Source: Bradyrhizobium sp. Ghvi (lineage in GTDB: Bacteria; Pseudomonadota; Alphaproteobacteria; Rhizobiales; Xanthobacteraceae). Taken from it: DNA of 64,000 bases. How positions within the stretch are numbered: position 1 is the first letter of the stretch; every line of letters begins with the position of its first letter. A program made the translations under genes and the position numbers. The DNA lies in the NCBI RefSeq assembly GCF_900115265.1, contig NZ_FOVU01000004.1:742987-806986 (forward strand), written 5' to 3'. Positions 14,984-23,782 of the stretch are shown in pieces. The notes below the pieces were generated by a model. It saw nothing but the letters and a program-made list of their open reading frames with translations. It was not told the DNA's origin and ran no database searches.

Positions 14984-15997
14984 CTAGCCTGAACTCGCCC
15001 TGCCTTCGGCCGTTTTGGCGGAGGTTTCGGCCCGCGCCGTCAGCCGCCGCGCGATCGGCGTCAGTATGTAGGGCGACAGGTGGATCGGAAACTGCGTCAT
15101 CGCGAAATACAGCCAGGTCGTGGGTGGCAGCGCGCCGGATGTCGCGGCCAGCATCAGCCCGAGATTGCGCTGTGACACCATCAGCCCGAGCGCCAGCGCG
15201 CGCTCGGTACCGATGCGCCGGAACAGTAGGGTGGTGACGGCGAGCAGGGTGAAATAGATCGCGAAGGCGAGGGCCGCGAGGCTGATGGTGAAGACCGGCT
15301 GCGCCATCAGATCGCTCACGACGTCGCCCATGATGGCCGACGCAAAGACGAAGAGGATGACGATGTTGAAGCCGTCGATCGGCTGCTTGTGGCGCTGGAT
15401 CGCATCCGCGCCGAACAGCCAGCGAATGAAGGTCGCGGCCAGCAGCGATGCCGCGAGGATGCCGAGCAGCTTCAGGCCGAGCGTGAGCGGTGAGATGCTG
15501 AGCATGCCGCCGAGAAAAAGGCTCGCGAACAGCGATGCGGTGAAGGGCACGATCGCGGTTGCGGTCACCAGCGTGACCAGCACCAGCGTTGCATCGAGCC
15601 CCATCAGGGCCGCGAGCGCGGGCGAGGCCATCATCGGCGAAGCCATGCTCTGGAGCATCAGCGCCAGCATCAGGCCGGGCGCCCGGTCGGTGAGCCCGGT
15701 CGCGTGCGCGATCAGTCCAACGATGACTGGCACGCCGATCGTGGTCCAGGCCGTGGCCGTCGCCACCAGCGCCGGCCGGCGCAGATGACCGTATAGCGCC
15801 ACGAGATCCACCCGCATGAAGGAGATGCAGAGCAGAACGAGGATCGCCTCGGTGACATAGGGCCGCAACAGCGCGCCGAGCGGCGGCACGGCGGCAGCGA
15901 TGAAAACCACGGATGCCACTGCACGCGTGCCTTGGGCGCCGAGCCAGGTCAGGCCGCGGAGAGGAAGGGCGACGATGGTTCGGAGAGCGCGCGGCAT
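14984..15997 (-). CDS. BASS-family (bile acid:sodium symporter-like) transporter
   Basis: The 337-residue membrane protein has about nine or ten predicted helices and the layout of the BASS superfamily, including LVTLVTATAIVPFTASLFAS and a C-terminal GLMVSQRNLGLMLAATSG, where family members carry the conserved Asn and charged residues of the second sodium-site helix. It probably moves an organic anion with sodium across the inner membrane; the substrate is unknown. It is convergent with the LysR gene, with 42 bases between. The family assignment rests on pattern recognition and is less certain than for its neighbours. Confidence 0.7.
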   Translation of the reverse strand: MPRALRTIVALPLRGLTWLGAQGTRAVASVVFIAAAVPPLGALLRPYVTEAILVLLCISFMRVDLVALYGHLRRPALVATATAWTTIGVPVIVGLIAHATGLTDRAPGLMLALMLQSMASPMMASPALAALMGLDATLVLVTLVTATAIVPFTASLFASLFLGGMLSISPLTLGLKLLGILAASLLAATFIRWLFGADAIQRHKQPIDGFNIVILFVFASAIMGDVVSDLMAQPVFTISLAALAFAIYFTLLAVTTLLFRRIGTERALALGLMVSQRNLGLMLAATSGALPPTTWLYFAMTQFPIHLSPYILTPIARRLTARAETSAKTAEGRASSG

Positions 15998-16198
15998 TGG
16001 GATAGGGCGTTGTCAGCCCGACGCTAGGCGGGGCGGCCGGCGTCCTGGAACGCCTTGGGAGGGAGAAGAACCCCAAGACTATTCCATCCGTGGCCCGGTC
16101 TGGCCAGCCGGCGCCGGGCAGGGCAGGAATGCCGCCCTTTCCCCGCCGTATTCGGCGTGTTAACCGGAGGTCCTGCGAGCGGCGGTATCCCCTGTAAA

Positions 16199-17236
16199 AT
16201 GTCCAACAAGCCCGATTCGCTGTTGAAGCCGCGCGAGATGTTCAAAACCATTACCCTGACAGGCCTTGCGGCGCTGCTGGCCGCCACCGCGCTGACGGTC
16301 GCGACGCCCGCGCAGGCGCAGATCGGGACGATTTTCTCCGATCCGCCGCCGCTGCGGCCGCCGGGGACCATTCCCCGTGGCGGGCAGCCGATGCCCCAGC
16401 CGACCCCGGACGACGACGAAGAGGTGCCCGAGCTGCCGCCGCAGGGCCGCGTGCTGCCGTCACGTCCGATGCCGCCGCCGGGTCGTCAAGGGAATGTCAT
16501 GCCTGGGCCGGTCGAGAGCCAGCCGCTGGCGCCGCCGCCGGGCACCACGATCGCGCCGCAGAACCAGCCGCCGGCCGTCGCGGTCGCGCCGCCGGGCGCG
16601 CCTGCTCAACCGGGCCAGCGCCAACCGCAGCAGAAGGGCGCCCCGCAGCAGGGCGCCGTGCCGCAGGCCCCCGCGAGCCTCCAGCCTGGTGACGAGGTCG
16701 TCACCGAGCCGCCGGCCCAGAAGATCGTGAACAAGAAGGCGACCTTCTCCGGCCTCGACAAGATCACCGGGCGCATCATCAATTTCGACGAGGATATCGG
16801 TGAGACCGTGCAGTTCGGCGCGCTGCGGGTGAAGACCGATGCCTGCTACACGCGGCCCGCGACGGAAGCCGCCAACACCGATGCCTTCGTTGAGGTCGAC
16901 GAGATTACGCTGCAGGGCGAGGTGAAGCGGATCTTCTCCGGCTGGATGTTTGCGGCAAGCCCCGGCCTGCACGGCGTCGAGCACCCGATTTACGACATTT
17001 GGCTCACCGACTGCAAAGAGCCGCAGCAGACCATTGCGACGGCAGCTCCGGATCCCGCGACCAAGCCCGCGCCGCCACCGCCGCCTCCGGCGCAAAAGAG
17101 GGCCGCCCCCAAGCAGGTGCAGCAGCGTCCGCCGCAGCCTCTGCCACCGCCGCAGCAGCCGCAGGCGGCCCCGCCACCACCTCCGCCGCCGGAGCAGCGG
17201 CCAGGTCTGTTCGGTATCCCCGGGTTTGGCCGCTAG
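16199..17236 (+). CDS. DUF2155-domain proline-rich exported protein
   Basis: The 345-residue protein begins with a signal peptide (hydrophobic TLTGLAALLAATALTVA, cleavage near AQA-QIG). Next come about 150 residues of Pro/Gln/Gly-rich low complexity, then the conserved DUF2155 domain at about residues 175-290 (KATFSGLDKITGRIINFD, the VQFGALRVKTDACYTR segment and FSGWMFAASPGLHGVEHPIYDIWL), and a second Pro-rich tail ending FGIPGFGR. DUF2155 is confined largely to alphaproteobacteria and has no established function; the two Cys (CYTR and TDCKEP) may form a disulphide in the periplasm. An alternative start at 16238 gives a more standard signal peptide. It is convergent with aat, 37 bases away. 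Confidence 0.88.
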   Translation: MSNKPDSLLKPREMFKTITLTGLAALLAATALTVATPAQAQIGTIFSDPPPLRPPGTIPRGGQPMPQPTPDDDEEVPELPPQGRVLPSRPMPPPGRQGNVMPGPVESQPLAPPPGTTIAPQNQPPAVAVAPPGAPAQPGQRQPQQKGAPQQGAVPQAPASLQPGDEVVTEPPAQKIVNKKATFSGLDKITGRIINFDEDIGETVQFGALRVKTDACYTRPATEAANTDAFVEVDEITLQGEVKRIFSGWMFAASPGLHGVEHPIYDIWLTDCKEPQQTIATAAPDPATKPAPPPPPPAQKRAAPKQVQQRPPQPLPPPQQPQAAPPPPPPPEQRPGLFGIPGFGR

Positions 17237-17273
17237 GCCAAATCCGGCGGGGCTTGGCAGCCGGTAAACCTGG

Positions 17274-17954
17274 CTATCGTCGTGACGCGATGATCTCGAG
17301 CGCGCGTGCGCCGGGGATCGCTTCTCCATTGGACAGCCGCAGGAAATCGCCGGGCTCGCCGGCGAGCGCTTTGTCGAGCAGCGCGGTGTAGCGCCGCCGC
17401 GAGATCTCGGCCGCACCAAAGCTCTTCAGATGCTCGGTGACATATTGTGTGTCGAGCAGCTCGAAACCGCCATGGATCAACCGCGCGACCAGATGCACCA
17501 GCGCCACCTTGGAAGCGTCGCGCGCGGTGTGAAACATGCTCTCGCCGAAGAAGGCACGCCCCAGGCTGACGCCATAGAGGCCGCCGACGAGGTCGTCGCC
17601 CTGCCACGCCTCGACGCTGTGGCAATGGCCGAGTTCGTGGAGGCCGCCATAGAGGTCGCGGATGCGCTTGTTGATCCAGGTGTCCTCGCGTCCTGGATGC
17701 GGCGCCGCACAGCCGGCGATCGTCGCCTTGAACGCGGTGTTGACGGTCACGCGAAACACGTCCGAGCGCACAGTGCGCGCCAGCCGCGAAGCGACGCGAA
17801 AACCATCGAGCGGGATCACGCCGCGCATTTCCGGCTCGACCCAGAATAGGGTCGGGTCGTCGGCGCTCTCGGCCATCGGAAAGATGCCGCAGGCATAAGC
17901 GCGCAGCAGCACGGCCGGCGTGATTTCAGATGAGGCAGAGTCGCGCGAAGTCAT
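17274..17954 (-). CDS. aat: Leucyl/phenylalanyl-tRNA--protein transferase
   Basis: This enzyme adds Leu or Phe from aminoacyl-tRNA to proteins with N-terminal Arg or Lys, marking them for ClpS/ClpAP degradation in the N-end rule pathway. The 226-residue protein shows the family landmarks AYACGIFPMAES, LFWVEPEMRGVIPLDGF, TWINKRIRDLYGGLHELGHC, VGGLYGVSLGRAFFGESMF and LLDTQYVTEHLKSFGA. It is cytoplasmic. Length and motifs are standard for the bacterial family. Confidence 0.97.
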   Translation of the reverse strand: MTSRDSASSEITPAVLLRAYACGIFPMAESADDPTLFWVEPEMRGVIPLDGFRVASRLARTVRSDVFRVTVNTAFKATIAGCAAPHPGREDTWINKRIRDLYGGLHELGHCHSVEAWQGDDLVGGLYGVSLGRAFFGESMFHTARDASKVALVHLVARLIHGGFELLDTQYVTEHLKSFGAAEISRRRYTALLDKALAGEPGDFLRLSNGEAIPGARALEIIASRR

Positions 17955-18014
17955 GGCATCCGATCATAGCAGCATCGCAATGCGCGTGCGATGGGGGCAA
18001 TTCCGGATGCGGGA

Positions 18015-19118
18015 TCAACCTGCCGCCGCGCTGTTCGTCTTGCCCGGGGCGGCGGGAGTGCAGGGGAACCGCAGGATGATGCGAGTTCCGGAATGCTCGG
18101 GATCGCGCTCGACCGTGGCTTCGAGCTTGGAAGCCATGGCCGCGACGATACGCTGGCCCATGCCTGTCGAGCGCGGATCGGCCTTGACGTTGTCGCCGAC
18201 GCCGTCGTCGGTGATCGAGAGCAGGAGATCGTCTCCTTTCGAGATCAGCTCGACGTGAATGGGGCCGGCACCGTCGGGATAGGCGTATTTCACCGCGTTC
18301 ATCACCAGCTCGTTGACGATGATGCCAACGGCAACGGCCCGGTCCGGGTCGATCTCGATCGGCTCGGCCTTCACCGTCAGGCGCGACATCCGGTTACCTT
18401 CGGCGGAGCGGCGCAGATCCTCGAGCAGCGAGTCCAGATATTGGTTGAGCACGACGCTCTTCAGATCCTGCGAGGTGTAGAGGCGGCGGTGCACCTGGGC
18501 GACGGCCGCGACGCGGCCCATCGCGTTGGTCAGTGCGGCCTTGACCTCGTCCTGCGCGGCGGAACTCGCCTGCAAATGCAGGAGCGAGGCGATGATCTGC
18601 AGCGAATTGCCGACGCGGTGATTGACCTCGCGCAGCAGCAGCTCGCGTTCGGCGGCAAGCGCGGCGTAGCGGTCGCGCGAGGCATGAATCTCGGCCTCGG
18701 CTTCCTCGCGCGCCCGCTGCAATTCAGCCTGGCGCAGCGCGCCTTCGGCCGCGACGTGCAGTAGCGGGATGAAGTCGCCCTTGACGTCCTTGACCAGGTA
18801 GTCCGCCGCACCTGCCTTCAGGGCGGTGACGGCGATGGTGGAATCCTGCGAGGCCGTGACGAAGACCACCGGCGGGGCGTCCGGGATCGCCATGATCTGC
18901 TCGAGCGTCTCGAGCCCGTCGAGACCCGGCATGTACTGATCGAGCGCCACAACATCGATGCAGCCCTTGCTGCCGGAATTGCGGATGCGCTCGAGGCCTT
19001 CTTCGCCGCTCGCGGCGTGAATAACCTTGTAGCCGCGCCGCGTCAGGCCGCGCTCGACCAGACGCGCCAGCGCCTCGTCATCATCGATATAGAGCAATGT
19101 CGGCGTGTGCTGTGTCAT
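18015..19118 (-). CDS. Response-regulator histidine kinase (receiver plus HWE/HisKA_2 kinase)
   Basis: The 367-residue soluble protein joins an N-terminal receiver (acidic IDDDE at 11-15, phospho-acceptor Asp60 in VALDQYMPGLDG) through a coiled linker to a HisKA_2/HWE-type kinase. The His is His167 in LLREVNHRVGNSLQIIASLL and the ATPase lies after residue 255 (IVNELVMNAVKYAYPDG, ITDDGVGDN). Such proteins relay signals to downstream receivers and are common in the alphaproteobacterial general stress response. The start at 19118 was chosen because its ATG overlaps the TGA of the upstream receiver gene (ATGA). It is the third gene of a three-gene operon. Confidence 0.93.
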   Translation of the reverse strand: MTQHTPTLLYIDDDEALARLVERGLTRRGYKVIHAASGEEGLERIRNSGSKGCIDVVALDQYMPGLDGLETLEQIMAIPDAPPVVFVTASQDSTIAVTALKAGAADYLVKDVKGDFIPLLHVAAEGALRQAELQRAREEAEAEIHASRDRYAALAAERELLLREVNHRVGNSLQIIASLLHLQASSAAQDEVKAALTNAMGRVAAVAQVHRRLYTSQDLKSVVLNQYLDSLLEDLRRSAEGNRMSRLTVKAEPIEIDPDRAVAVGIIVNELVMNAVKYAYPDGAGPIHVELISKGDDLLLSITDDGVGDNVKADPRSTGMGQRIVAAMASKLEATVERDPEHSGTRIILRFPCTPAAPGKTNSAAAG

Positions 19119-19555
19119 GGGGCGGCGGGCGGGACCTGAATGACCGAGAAGAACAGACCGAGCTGCCGGATGGCGTTGGCGAAGTTCTCGTAGTTGACTG
19201 GCTTGGTAATGTAGACGTTGCAACCGAGCTCGTAGCAACGCTTGATTTCCTGGCTGTCGTCGGTCGTGGTCAGCACCACCACCGGCGAGGCCTTCAGGTA
19301 TTTGTTCTCCTTGATCTGCTTCAGGATATCGATCCCGCTCATGTCGGGCAGGTTGAGGTCGAGCAGGATCAGGAGCGCGTTGCCCTTCTGGGCGATTCCA
19401 CTGCCGTCGGCGCCGAACAGGTGCTTCATCGCATCGGTGCCGTTGGCGAACGAAATGATCTCGTTGTTGACGCCGGACCTGCGGATGTTGCGCTCGATCA
19501 GCCGCGCGTGTCCCTCGTCGTCCTCGATCATGATGATGCTGACAGGTTGGGTCAT
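19115..19555 (-). CDS. Single-domain response regulator (Rcp1-like)
   Basis: A 146-residue receiver-only protein with MIEDDEGHARLIERNIRRSG, phospho-acceptor Asp66 in LLDLNLPDMSGIDIL, and Lys in CNVYITKPVNYENF. The long insertion between strand 2 and the Asp resembles receivers partnered with phytochrome-type or CHASE-type kinases. It sits between a sensor kinase and a receiver-kinase, with an ATGA overlap at both ends. Phosphate flow from the membrane kinase through this protein is the natural reading, but is inferred. Confidence 0.93.
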   Translation of the reverse strand: MTQPVSIIMIEDDEGHARLIERNIRRSGVNNEIISFANGTDAMKHLFGADGSGIAQKGNALLILLDLNLPDMSGIDILKQIKENKYLKASPVVVLTTTDDSQEIKRCYELGCNVYITKPVNYENFANAIRQLGLFFSVIQVPPAAP

Positions 19556-21078
19556 TTGTCGGCGTTCCGGTTGCTGGCATTCCAGGTGATGGGCAGCGTG
19601 ATCGTGAAGGTGCTGCCCGCGTTCAGTTCCGACGATACCGACATCGTGCCGCCAAGGCGGCGCACGAGTGCACGCACATGGGCAAGACCGATGCCCTGGC
19701 CAGGTTTGTCCTGGGTTCCCGCACGGCGGAACAGCTCGAAAATCCGCTGATGGTCCTTCGGATCGATGCCGCGGCCGTTATCGCTGATTTCGAAGATAGC
19801 GTAGCCGAGCTTGGTGCGCCCGCGAATTCTGATTTCGCCGGCTACCCCGCTCTTGAGATACTTGATCGCGTTATCGATCAGATTGGAGAAGATCTGCTCC
19901 AGCGCAAGCCGATCGCTGACGATATCAGGCAGCGCCTCGACATGGATCTCGGCCTGGGCCTCGACGGCTTGGTGCGCCACCGTCGACACGATGGCTTCGA
20001 CGAAGGCGCGGGTCTTGATCTTCTCCGGCTGAAATTCGCGTCGGCCTTCGCGGGTGAGGTTGAGGATCGCTGAGATCAAGCGGTCCATCTTCGCGATCGA
20101 AGACTTGATGAAGCCGAGCGCCTCGGAAAAATCCGCCGACAATTGCTGGTCGGCATCTTCCAGCGCGATCTCGCCGGGGGCGCCGGGCACCAGGGAGGGC
20201 CCGTCGGCCGATACGTGGGTGAGGCTGCCGATGCGGCGGAAGATGTCGCCGCCGAGCTCTTCGAGTTCGCTGGTGAAGCCCATGATGTTGACGAGCGGCG
20301 AGCGCAGATCGTGGCTTACGATATAGGCAAAGCGCTGGATCTCGTCGTTGGCTTCGCGCAGGTCTGCCGTACGTTCGTCGACCACGGCCTCCAAGTTGAC
20401 GTTGGTATCGCGCAGGCGAGCTTCAGCCTCGTCGCGAGCGAGGGATGAGCGCCGCACCAGCCAGATCGAGATCAGGGCCAGCAGCACGACGAAGCCCGAG
20501 CCGATGCCGGTCATCGACGCGGACAGCGTCTGGCTGCGGTCGGAGTTCTCGGAGCGGATCCGGAACAGCCGCTCCTCCTCGCGGATCATCGCGTTGGCCA
20601 GGTTGCTGATCGTGGTCGTGGTATCACCGGCGGCGGCCTCGCGGACGAGTGCCTTGGCCTGGTCGGGTTCGTTTTGCTTGATGAAATTCATCTCGCGCGA
20701 GAACTGGTCAAGCCGAGTCTCGATCGCCGCGCTCAGTTTCTCGATGTTCTCGCGTTGCGCCGGATTGTCGCCGATCTGGCGCGTAAGCTTGTCGAGCGCC
20801 GGGACGATCGCCGCGACCGCCTTCTCGTGATCCGATTGGAAATCCGGTCCCCCCGTCAGGAGAAAGCCCCGGGCGCTGCTTTCGGCCCGTCGGATTTCCA
20901 GAAGGAGCGCATTGATCTGGTTTTCCGTCTCGATTGTATGGACAACCCATTTACTGTCGTCCCGCGCCTTGTTGACAAGGTATACCGAGCCCGCGCTGAT
21001 CACCGTCAGCACCAGCAGGCCCGCTGAAAGCAGCAGGATCTGCCAAAATATACGCCGCGGCTGCAACTCGGCCGTCAC
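19552..21078 (-). CDS. CHASE3-domain sensor histidine kinase
   Basis: The 508-residue inner-membrane sensor has a first helix at about 10-35 and a CHASE3 periplasmic domain (about 40-180, including ESSARGFLLTGG). A second helix near 190-210 is followed by a coiled linker, HisKA with His256 in AYIVSHDLRSPLVNIMGF, and HATPase (FSNLIDNAIKYLKS, EISDNGRGIDPKD, GQGIGLAHVRALVRRLGG). It starts with GTG. It heads a three-gene operon, and its stop overlaps the next start by four bases. The sensory N-terminus resembles that of the hybrid kinase at 6652-8928 (both have an SAARGF/SSARGF segment), so the two may be paralogous in their input domains. The stimulus is unknown. Confidence 0.93.
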   Translation of the reverse strand: MTAELQPRRIFWQILLLSAGLLVLTVISAGSVYLVNKARDDSKWVVHTIETENQINALLLEIRRAESSARGFLLTGGPDFQSDHEKAVAAIVPALDKLTRQIGDNPAQRENIEKLSAAIETRLDQFSREMNFIKQNEPDQAKALVREAAAGDTTTTISNLANAMIREEERLFRIRSENSDRSQTLSASMTGIGSGFVVLLALISIWLVRRSSLARDEAEARLRDTNVNLEAVVDERTADLREANDEIQRFAYIVSHDLRSPLVNIMGFTSELEELGGDIFRRIGSLTHVSADGPSLVPGAPGEIALEDADQQLSADFSEALGFIKSSIAKMDRLISAILNLTREGRREFQPEKIKTRAFVEAIVSTVAHQAVEAQAEIHVEALPDIVSDRLALEQIFSNLIDNAIKYLKSGVAGEIRIRGRTKLGYAIFEISDNGRGIDPKDHQRIFELFRRAGTQDKPGQGIGLAHVRALVRRLGGTMSVSSELNAGSTFTITLPITWNASNRNADK

Positions 21079-21183
21079 GACGGGCTCGCGCTGTCAGGCT
21101 GAGTGGAGTTCAAAATGCCCCCTTGGAACTGTCCCCACCGTGCAAAACGCGATTGGGGCCAAGGAGTTCCGCTGGCGAGGCGA

Positions 21184-22542
21184 TTATTTCGAGGCCGGTT
21201 CCGCCTTGCCGGCCAGATACTGCTCCAGCCAGTGGATGTGGTAATCGCCGTCGATGATATCGTCCTGGCGCACCAGATCGCGAAACAGCGGCAGCGTGGT
21301 CTCGATGCCCTCGACCACCATCTCGTCCAGTGCCCGGCGCAGCCGCATCAAGCACTCGGCGCGGGTCTTGCCGTGGACGATCAGCTTACCCACCAGGGAA
21401 TCGTAATAGGGTGGGATCTGGTAGCCCTGATAGACCGCCGAATCGATGCGCACGCCGAGGCCGCCGGGCGGGTGATATTGCTGGATGCGGCCGGGCGAGG
21501 GACGGAAGGTCTGCGGGTTCTCCGCATTGATGCGGCACTCGATCGCGTGCCCGATGATCTGAACCTCGTTCTGCTTCGCCGGCAATTCGCCACCGGCAGC
21601 GATGCGGATCTGCTCCAGCACGAGGTCGATGTCGGTGATGCTCTCGGTGACGGGATGCTCGACCTGGATGCGCGTGTTCATCTCGATGAAATAGAACTCG
21701 CCATCCTCGTAGAGGAATTCGATGGTGCCGACGCCGAGATATTTCATCTCGCGCATCGCGTTCGCGCAGGTCTCGCCGATCTTGGCGCGCGCAGCGGCGG
21801 CCAGCACGGGCGAGGGGCCTTCCTCCCAGACCTTCTGGTGGCGGCGCTGAAGCGAGCAGTCGCGCTCGCCGAGATGGATTGCGCCGCCGCGGCCGTCGCC
21901 GAGGATCTGGATCTCGATATGGCGCGGCTTCTGGAGGTATTTTTCCAGATAGACGGAGGCGTCGCCGAAGGCCGACTTCGCCTCGTTGGCCGCCGTCGAT
22001 AGCGCCAGCTGGAGATCCGCCTCGCTTTGGGCGACTTTCATGCCGCGGCCGCCGCCGCCGGCAGCCGCCTTTACCAGCACGGGGAAGCCGATCTTCTTCG
22101 CGATCGCCATCGCGTCGTCATTGGGGCCGACCGCGCCGTCCGAGCCGGGCACCACGGGGATGCCGAGCCGCTTGGCGGTCTTCTTGGCCTCGATCTTGTC
22201 GCCCATCAGGCGGATGTGCTCGGCCTTGGGGCCGATGAATTGCAGATTGTGCTCGCTGAGGATCTCGGCGAAGCGTGCGTTCTCCGACAGGAAGCCGTAG
22301 CCGGGATGCACGGCATCGGCGCCGGTGATCTCGCAGGCCGCGAGCAGCGCCGGAATGTTGAGATAGCTGTCCTTGGACGGCGGCGGTCCGATGCAGACGC
22401 TCTCGTCCGACAGGCGCACGTGCATGGCGTCGGCGTCGGCGGTGGAGTGCACGGCGACGGTCGCGATGCCGAGCTCCTTGCAGGCGCGCAGGATGCGAAG
22501 GGCGATCTCGCCGCGATTGGCTATGAGGATCTTGTCGAACAT
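21184..22542 (-). CDS. accC: Acetyl-CoA carboxylase, biotin carboxylase subunit
   Basis: AccC carboxylates biotin on AccB with ATP and bicarbonate in the first committed step of fatty acid synthesis. The 452-residue protein has the full biotin carboxylase layout: MFDKILIANRGEIALRI, the ATP-grasp glycine loop KAAAGGGGRGMKV, the active-site EMNTRIQVEHPVTE, and VGKLIVHGKTR near the end. It follows accB by 31 bases in the same direction, the usual accBC operon. The carboxyltransferase genes accA and accD are not in the window. Confidence 0.98.
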   Translation of the reverse strand: MFDKILIANRGEIALRILRACKELGIATVAVHSTADADAMHVRLSDESVCIGPPPSKDSYLNIPALLAACEITGADAVHPGYGFLSENARFAEILSEHNLQFIGPKAEHIRLMGDKIEAKKTAKRLGIPVVPGSDGAVGPNDDAMAIAKKIGFPVLVKAAAGGGGRGMKVAQSEADLQLALSTAANEAKSAFGDASVYLEKYLQKPRHIEIQILGDGRGGAIHLGERDCSLQRRHQKVWEEGPSPVLAAAARAKIGETCANAMREMKYLGVGTIEFLYEDGEFYFIEMNTRIQVEHPVTESITDIDLVLEQIRIAAGGELPAKQNEVQIIGHAIECRINAENPQTFRPSPGRIQQYHPPGGLGVRIDSAVYQGYQIPPYYDSLVGKLIVHGKTRAECLMRLRRALDEMVVEGIETTLPLFRDLVRQDDIIDGDYHIHWLEQYLAGKAEPASK

Positions 22543-22573
22543 GTTGCCTCAGCGGGCGAAATTCGCCACTCGC

Positions 22574-23065
22574 TTATTCAATGATGACCAGCGGCTCGCC
22601 GAACTCGACCGGCTGGCCGTCTTCGACCAGGATCTGCGTTACCGTTCCTGCGCGCGGCGAGGGGATTTGGTTCATGGTCTTCATCGCTTCGATGATCAGG
22701 AGGGTCTGGCCGACCGAGACCTTCGCGCCGACGTCGATGAACGGCTTGGCGCCAGGCTCCGGCGCCCAATAGGCGGTGCCGACCATCGGCGAGGTCACCG
22801 CGCCCGGATGCTTGGAGACGTCTGCGGTGGTCGCGGCGGCTGCTGCGGCGGGCGCTGCAACGAGCGCGGGAGCTGAGGTTGCAACCGGCATCGGCATGGT
22901 CGCGGCGACGCTGACGTTGCGGGCAACGCGCAGGCGTAGGCCGGCACGCTCGATCTCGATCTCGGTGAGGCTGGTCTCGTCGAGCAGCAGAGCGAGCTCG
23001 CGGACGAGCGCGGAATCGTCGCTGGAAAACTTTGCGGCTGCTTTGTCGTCTGGCTGGCGCGCCAT
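22574..23065 (-). CDS. accB: Acetyl-CoA carboxylase, biotin carboxyl carrier protein
   Basis: The 163-residue carrier has an N-terminal helical segment, an Ala/Pro-rich hinge (about residues 55-80), and a C-terminal biotinyl domain. Lys129 in IIEAMKTMNQIPSP is the biotinylation site. The start at 23065 (MARQPDDKA) follows aroQ by 37 bases; a longer frame would overlap aroQ and is not needed. It carries carboxybiotin between AccC and the carboxyltransferase. Confidence 0.97.
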   Translation of the reverse strand: MARQPDDKAAAKFSSDDSALVRELALLLDETSLTEIEIERAGLRLRVARNVSVAATMPMPVATSAPALVAAPAAAAAATTADVSKHPGAVTSPMVGTAYWAPEPGAKPFIDVGAKVSVGQTLLIIEAMKTMNQIPSPRAGTVTQILVEDGQPVEFGEPLVIIE

Positions 23066-23102
23066 GTTCTTTGATCCGAATGTTCTGGGTGAAGAGAGAG
23101 CG

Positions 23103-23558
23103 TCAGGCTTTGGGCTTGAGCTTGGCGGCAAGGCCCAGGATGGCGAGGCGGTAGCCCTCGATGCCGAAACCGCAGAGCGAGGCGAACGCCGCGCGCGCGG
23201 TGTAGGAGTGATGACGGAAGCTCTCGCGGGCGTGGATGTTGGTCACGTGCACTTCGACCGTCGGGATCTGCGCGGCGAGCAGCGCGTCGTGCAGGGCGAT
23301 CGAGGTGTGCGAATAGCTGCCGGCGTTGATGATGATGCCCTTCATCTTGCGGGCGTGAGCCTCGTGGATGAAATCGATCAGCTCACCTTCACGGTTGGAC
23401 TGCCGGCAGTCGGCCTTGAGGGCGAAAGTCGCCGCCGTGTCCCGGCACAGCGCCTCGACGTCAGCCAGCGTCGCATGGCCATACTTCTCGGGCTCGCGCG
23501 TCCCCAGCATGTTGAGGTTCGGTCCGTTTAAAACGAGGATCGTTTCGGGTTCGGCCAT
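23103..23558 (-). CDS. aroQ: 3-dehydroquinate dehydratase, type II
   Basis: This enzyme catalyses the third step of the shikimate pathway, dehydration of 3-dehydroquinate. The 151-residue protein is the type II dodecameric form: LNGPNLNMLGTREPEKYG with the catalytic Tyr, QSNREGELIDFIHEA, INAGSYSHTSIALHDAL, and VEVHVTNIHARESFRHHSY with the catalytic His. It is the first gene of the aroQ-accB-accC operon, an order common in alpha- and gammaproteobacteria. Confidence 0.97.
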   Translation of the reverse strand: MAEPETILVLNGPNLNMLGTREPEKYGHATLADVEALCRDTAATFALKADCRQSNREGELIDFIHEAHARKMKGIIINAGSYSHTSIALHDALLAAQIPTVEVHVTNIHARESFRHHSYTARAAFASLCGFGIEGYRLAILGLAAKLKPKA

Positions 23559-23735
23559 TCCTGTCCCGGAAAGGTGTTTCGGCGTGGCGGAGTTATAGGT
23601 AACAAAGCGCGTGAGGGGAAGCCTTGAAGGGCCTCCGGGAAGGCTTCAGGTACCTCATCCGGTGTGCAAAAACCTGTGCGGAAGCTACGGAAATTGCTTG
23701 TTAACCAGTCCAAATCATGGCTGCCGGCCCAACGC

Positions 23736-23762
23736 AAAGGGGCGGGCATCGCTGCCCGCCCC
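23736..23762 (-). terminator. Terminator after the DUF1236 gene
   Basis: GGGGCGGGCA (23739-23748) pairs with TGCCCGCCCC (23753-23762) around a four-base loop, with TTT following on the minus strand. It lies 21 bases beyond the DUF1236 stop. Confidence 0.85.
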
Positions 23763-23782
23763 TGAGGTGACCGTTGTCGGCC

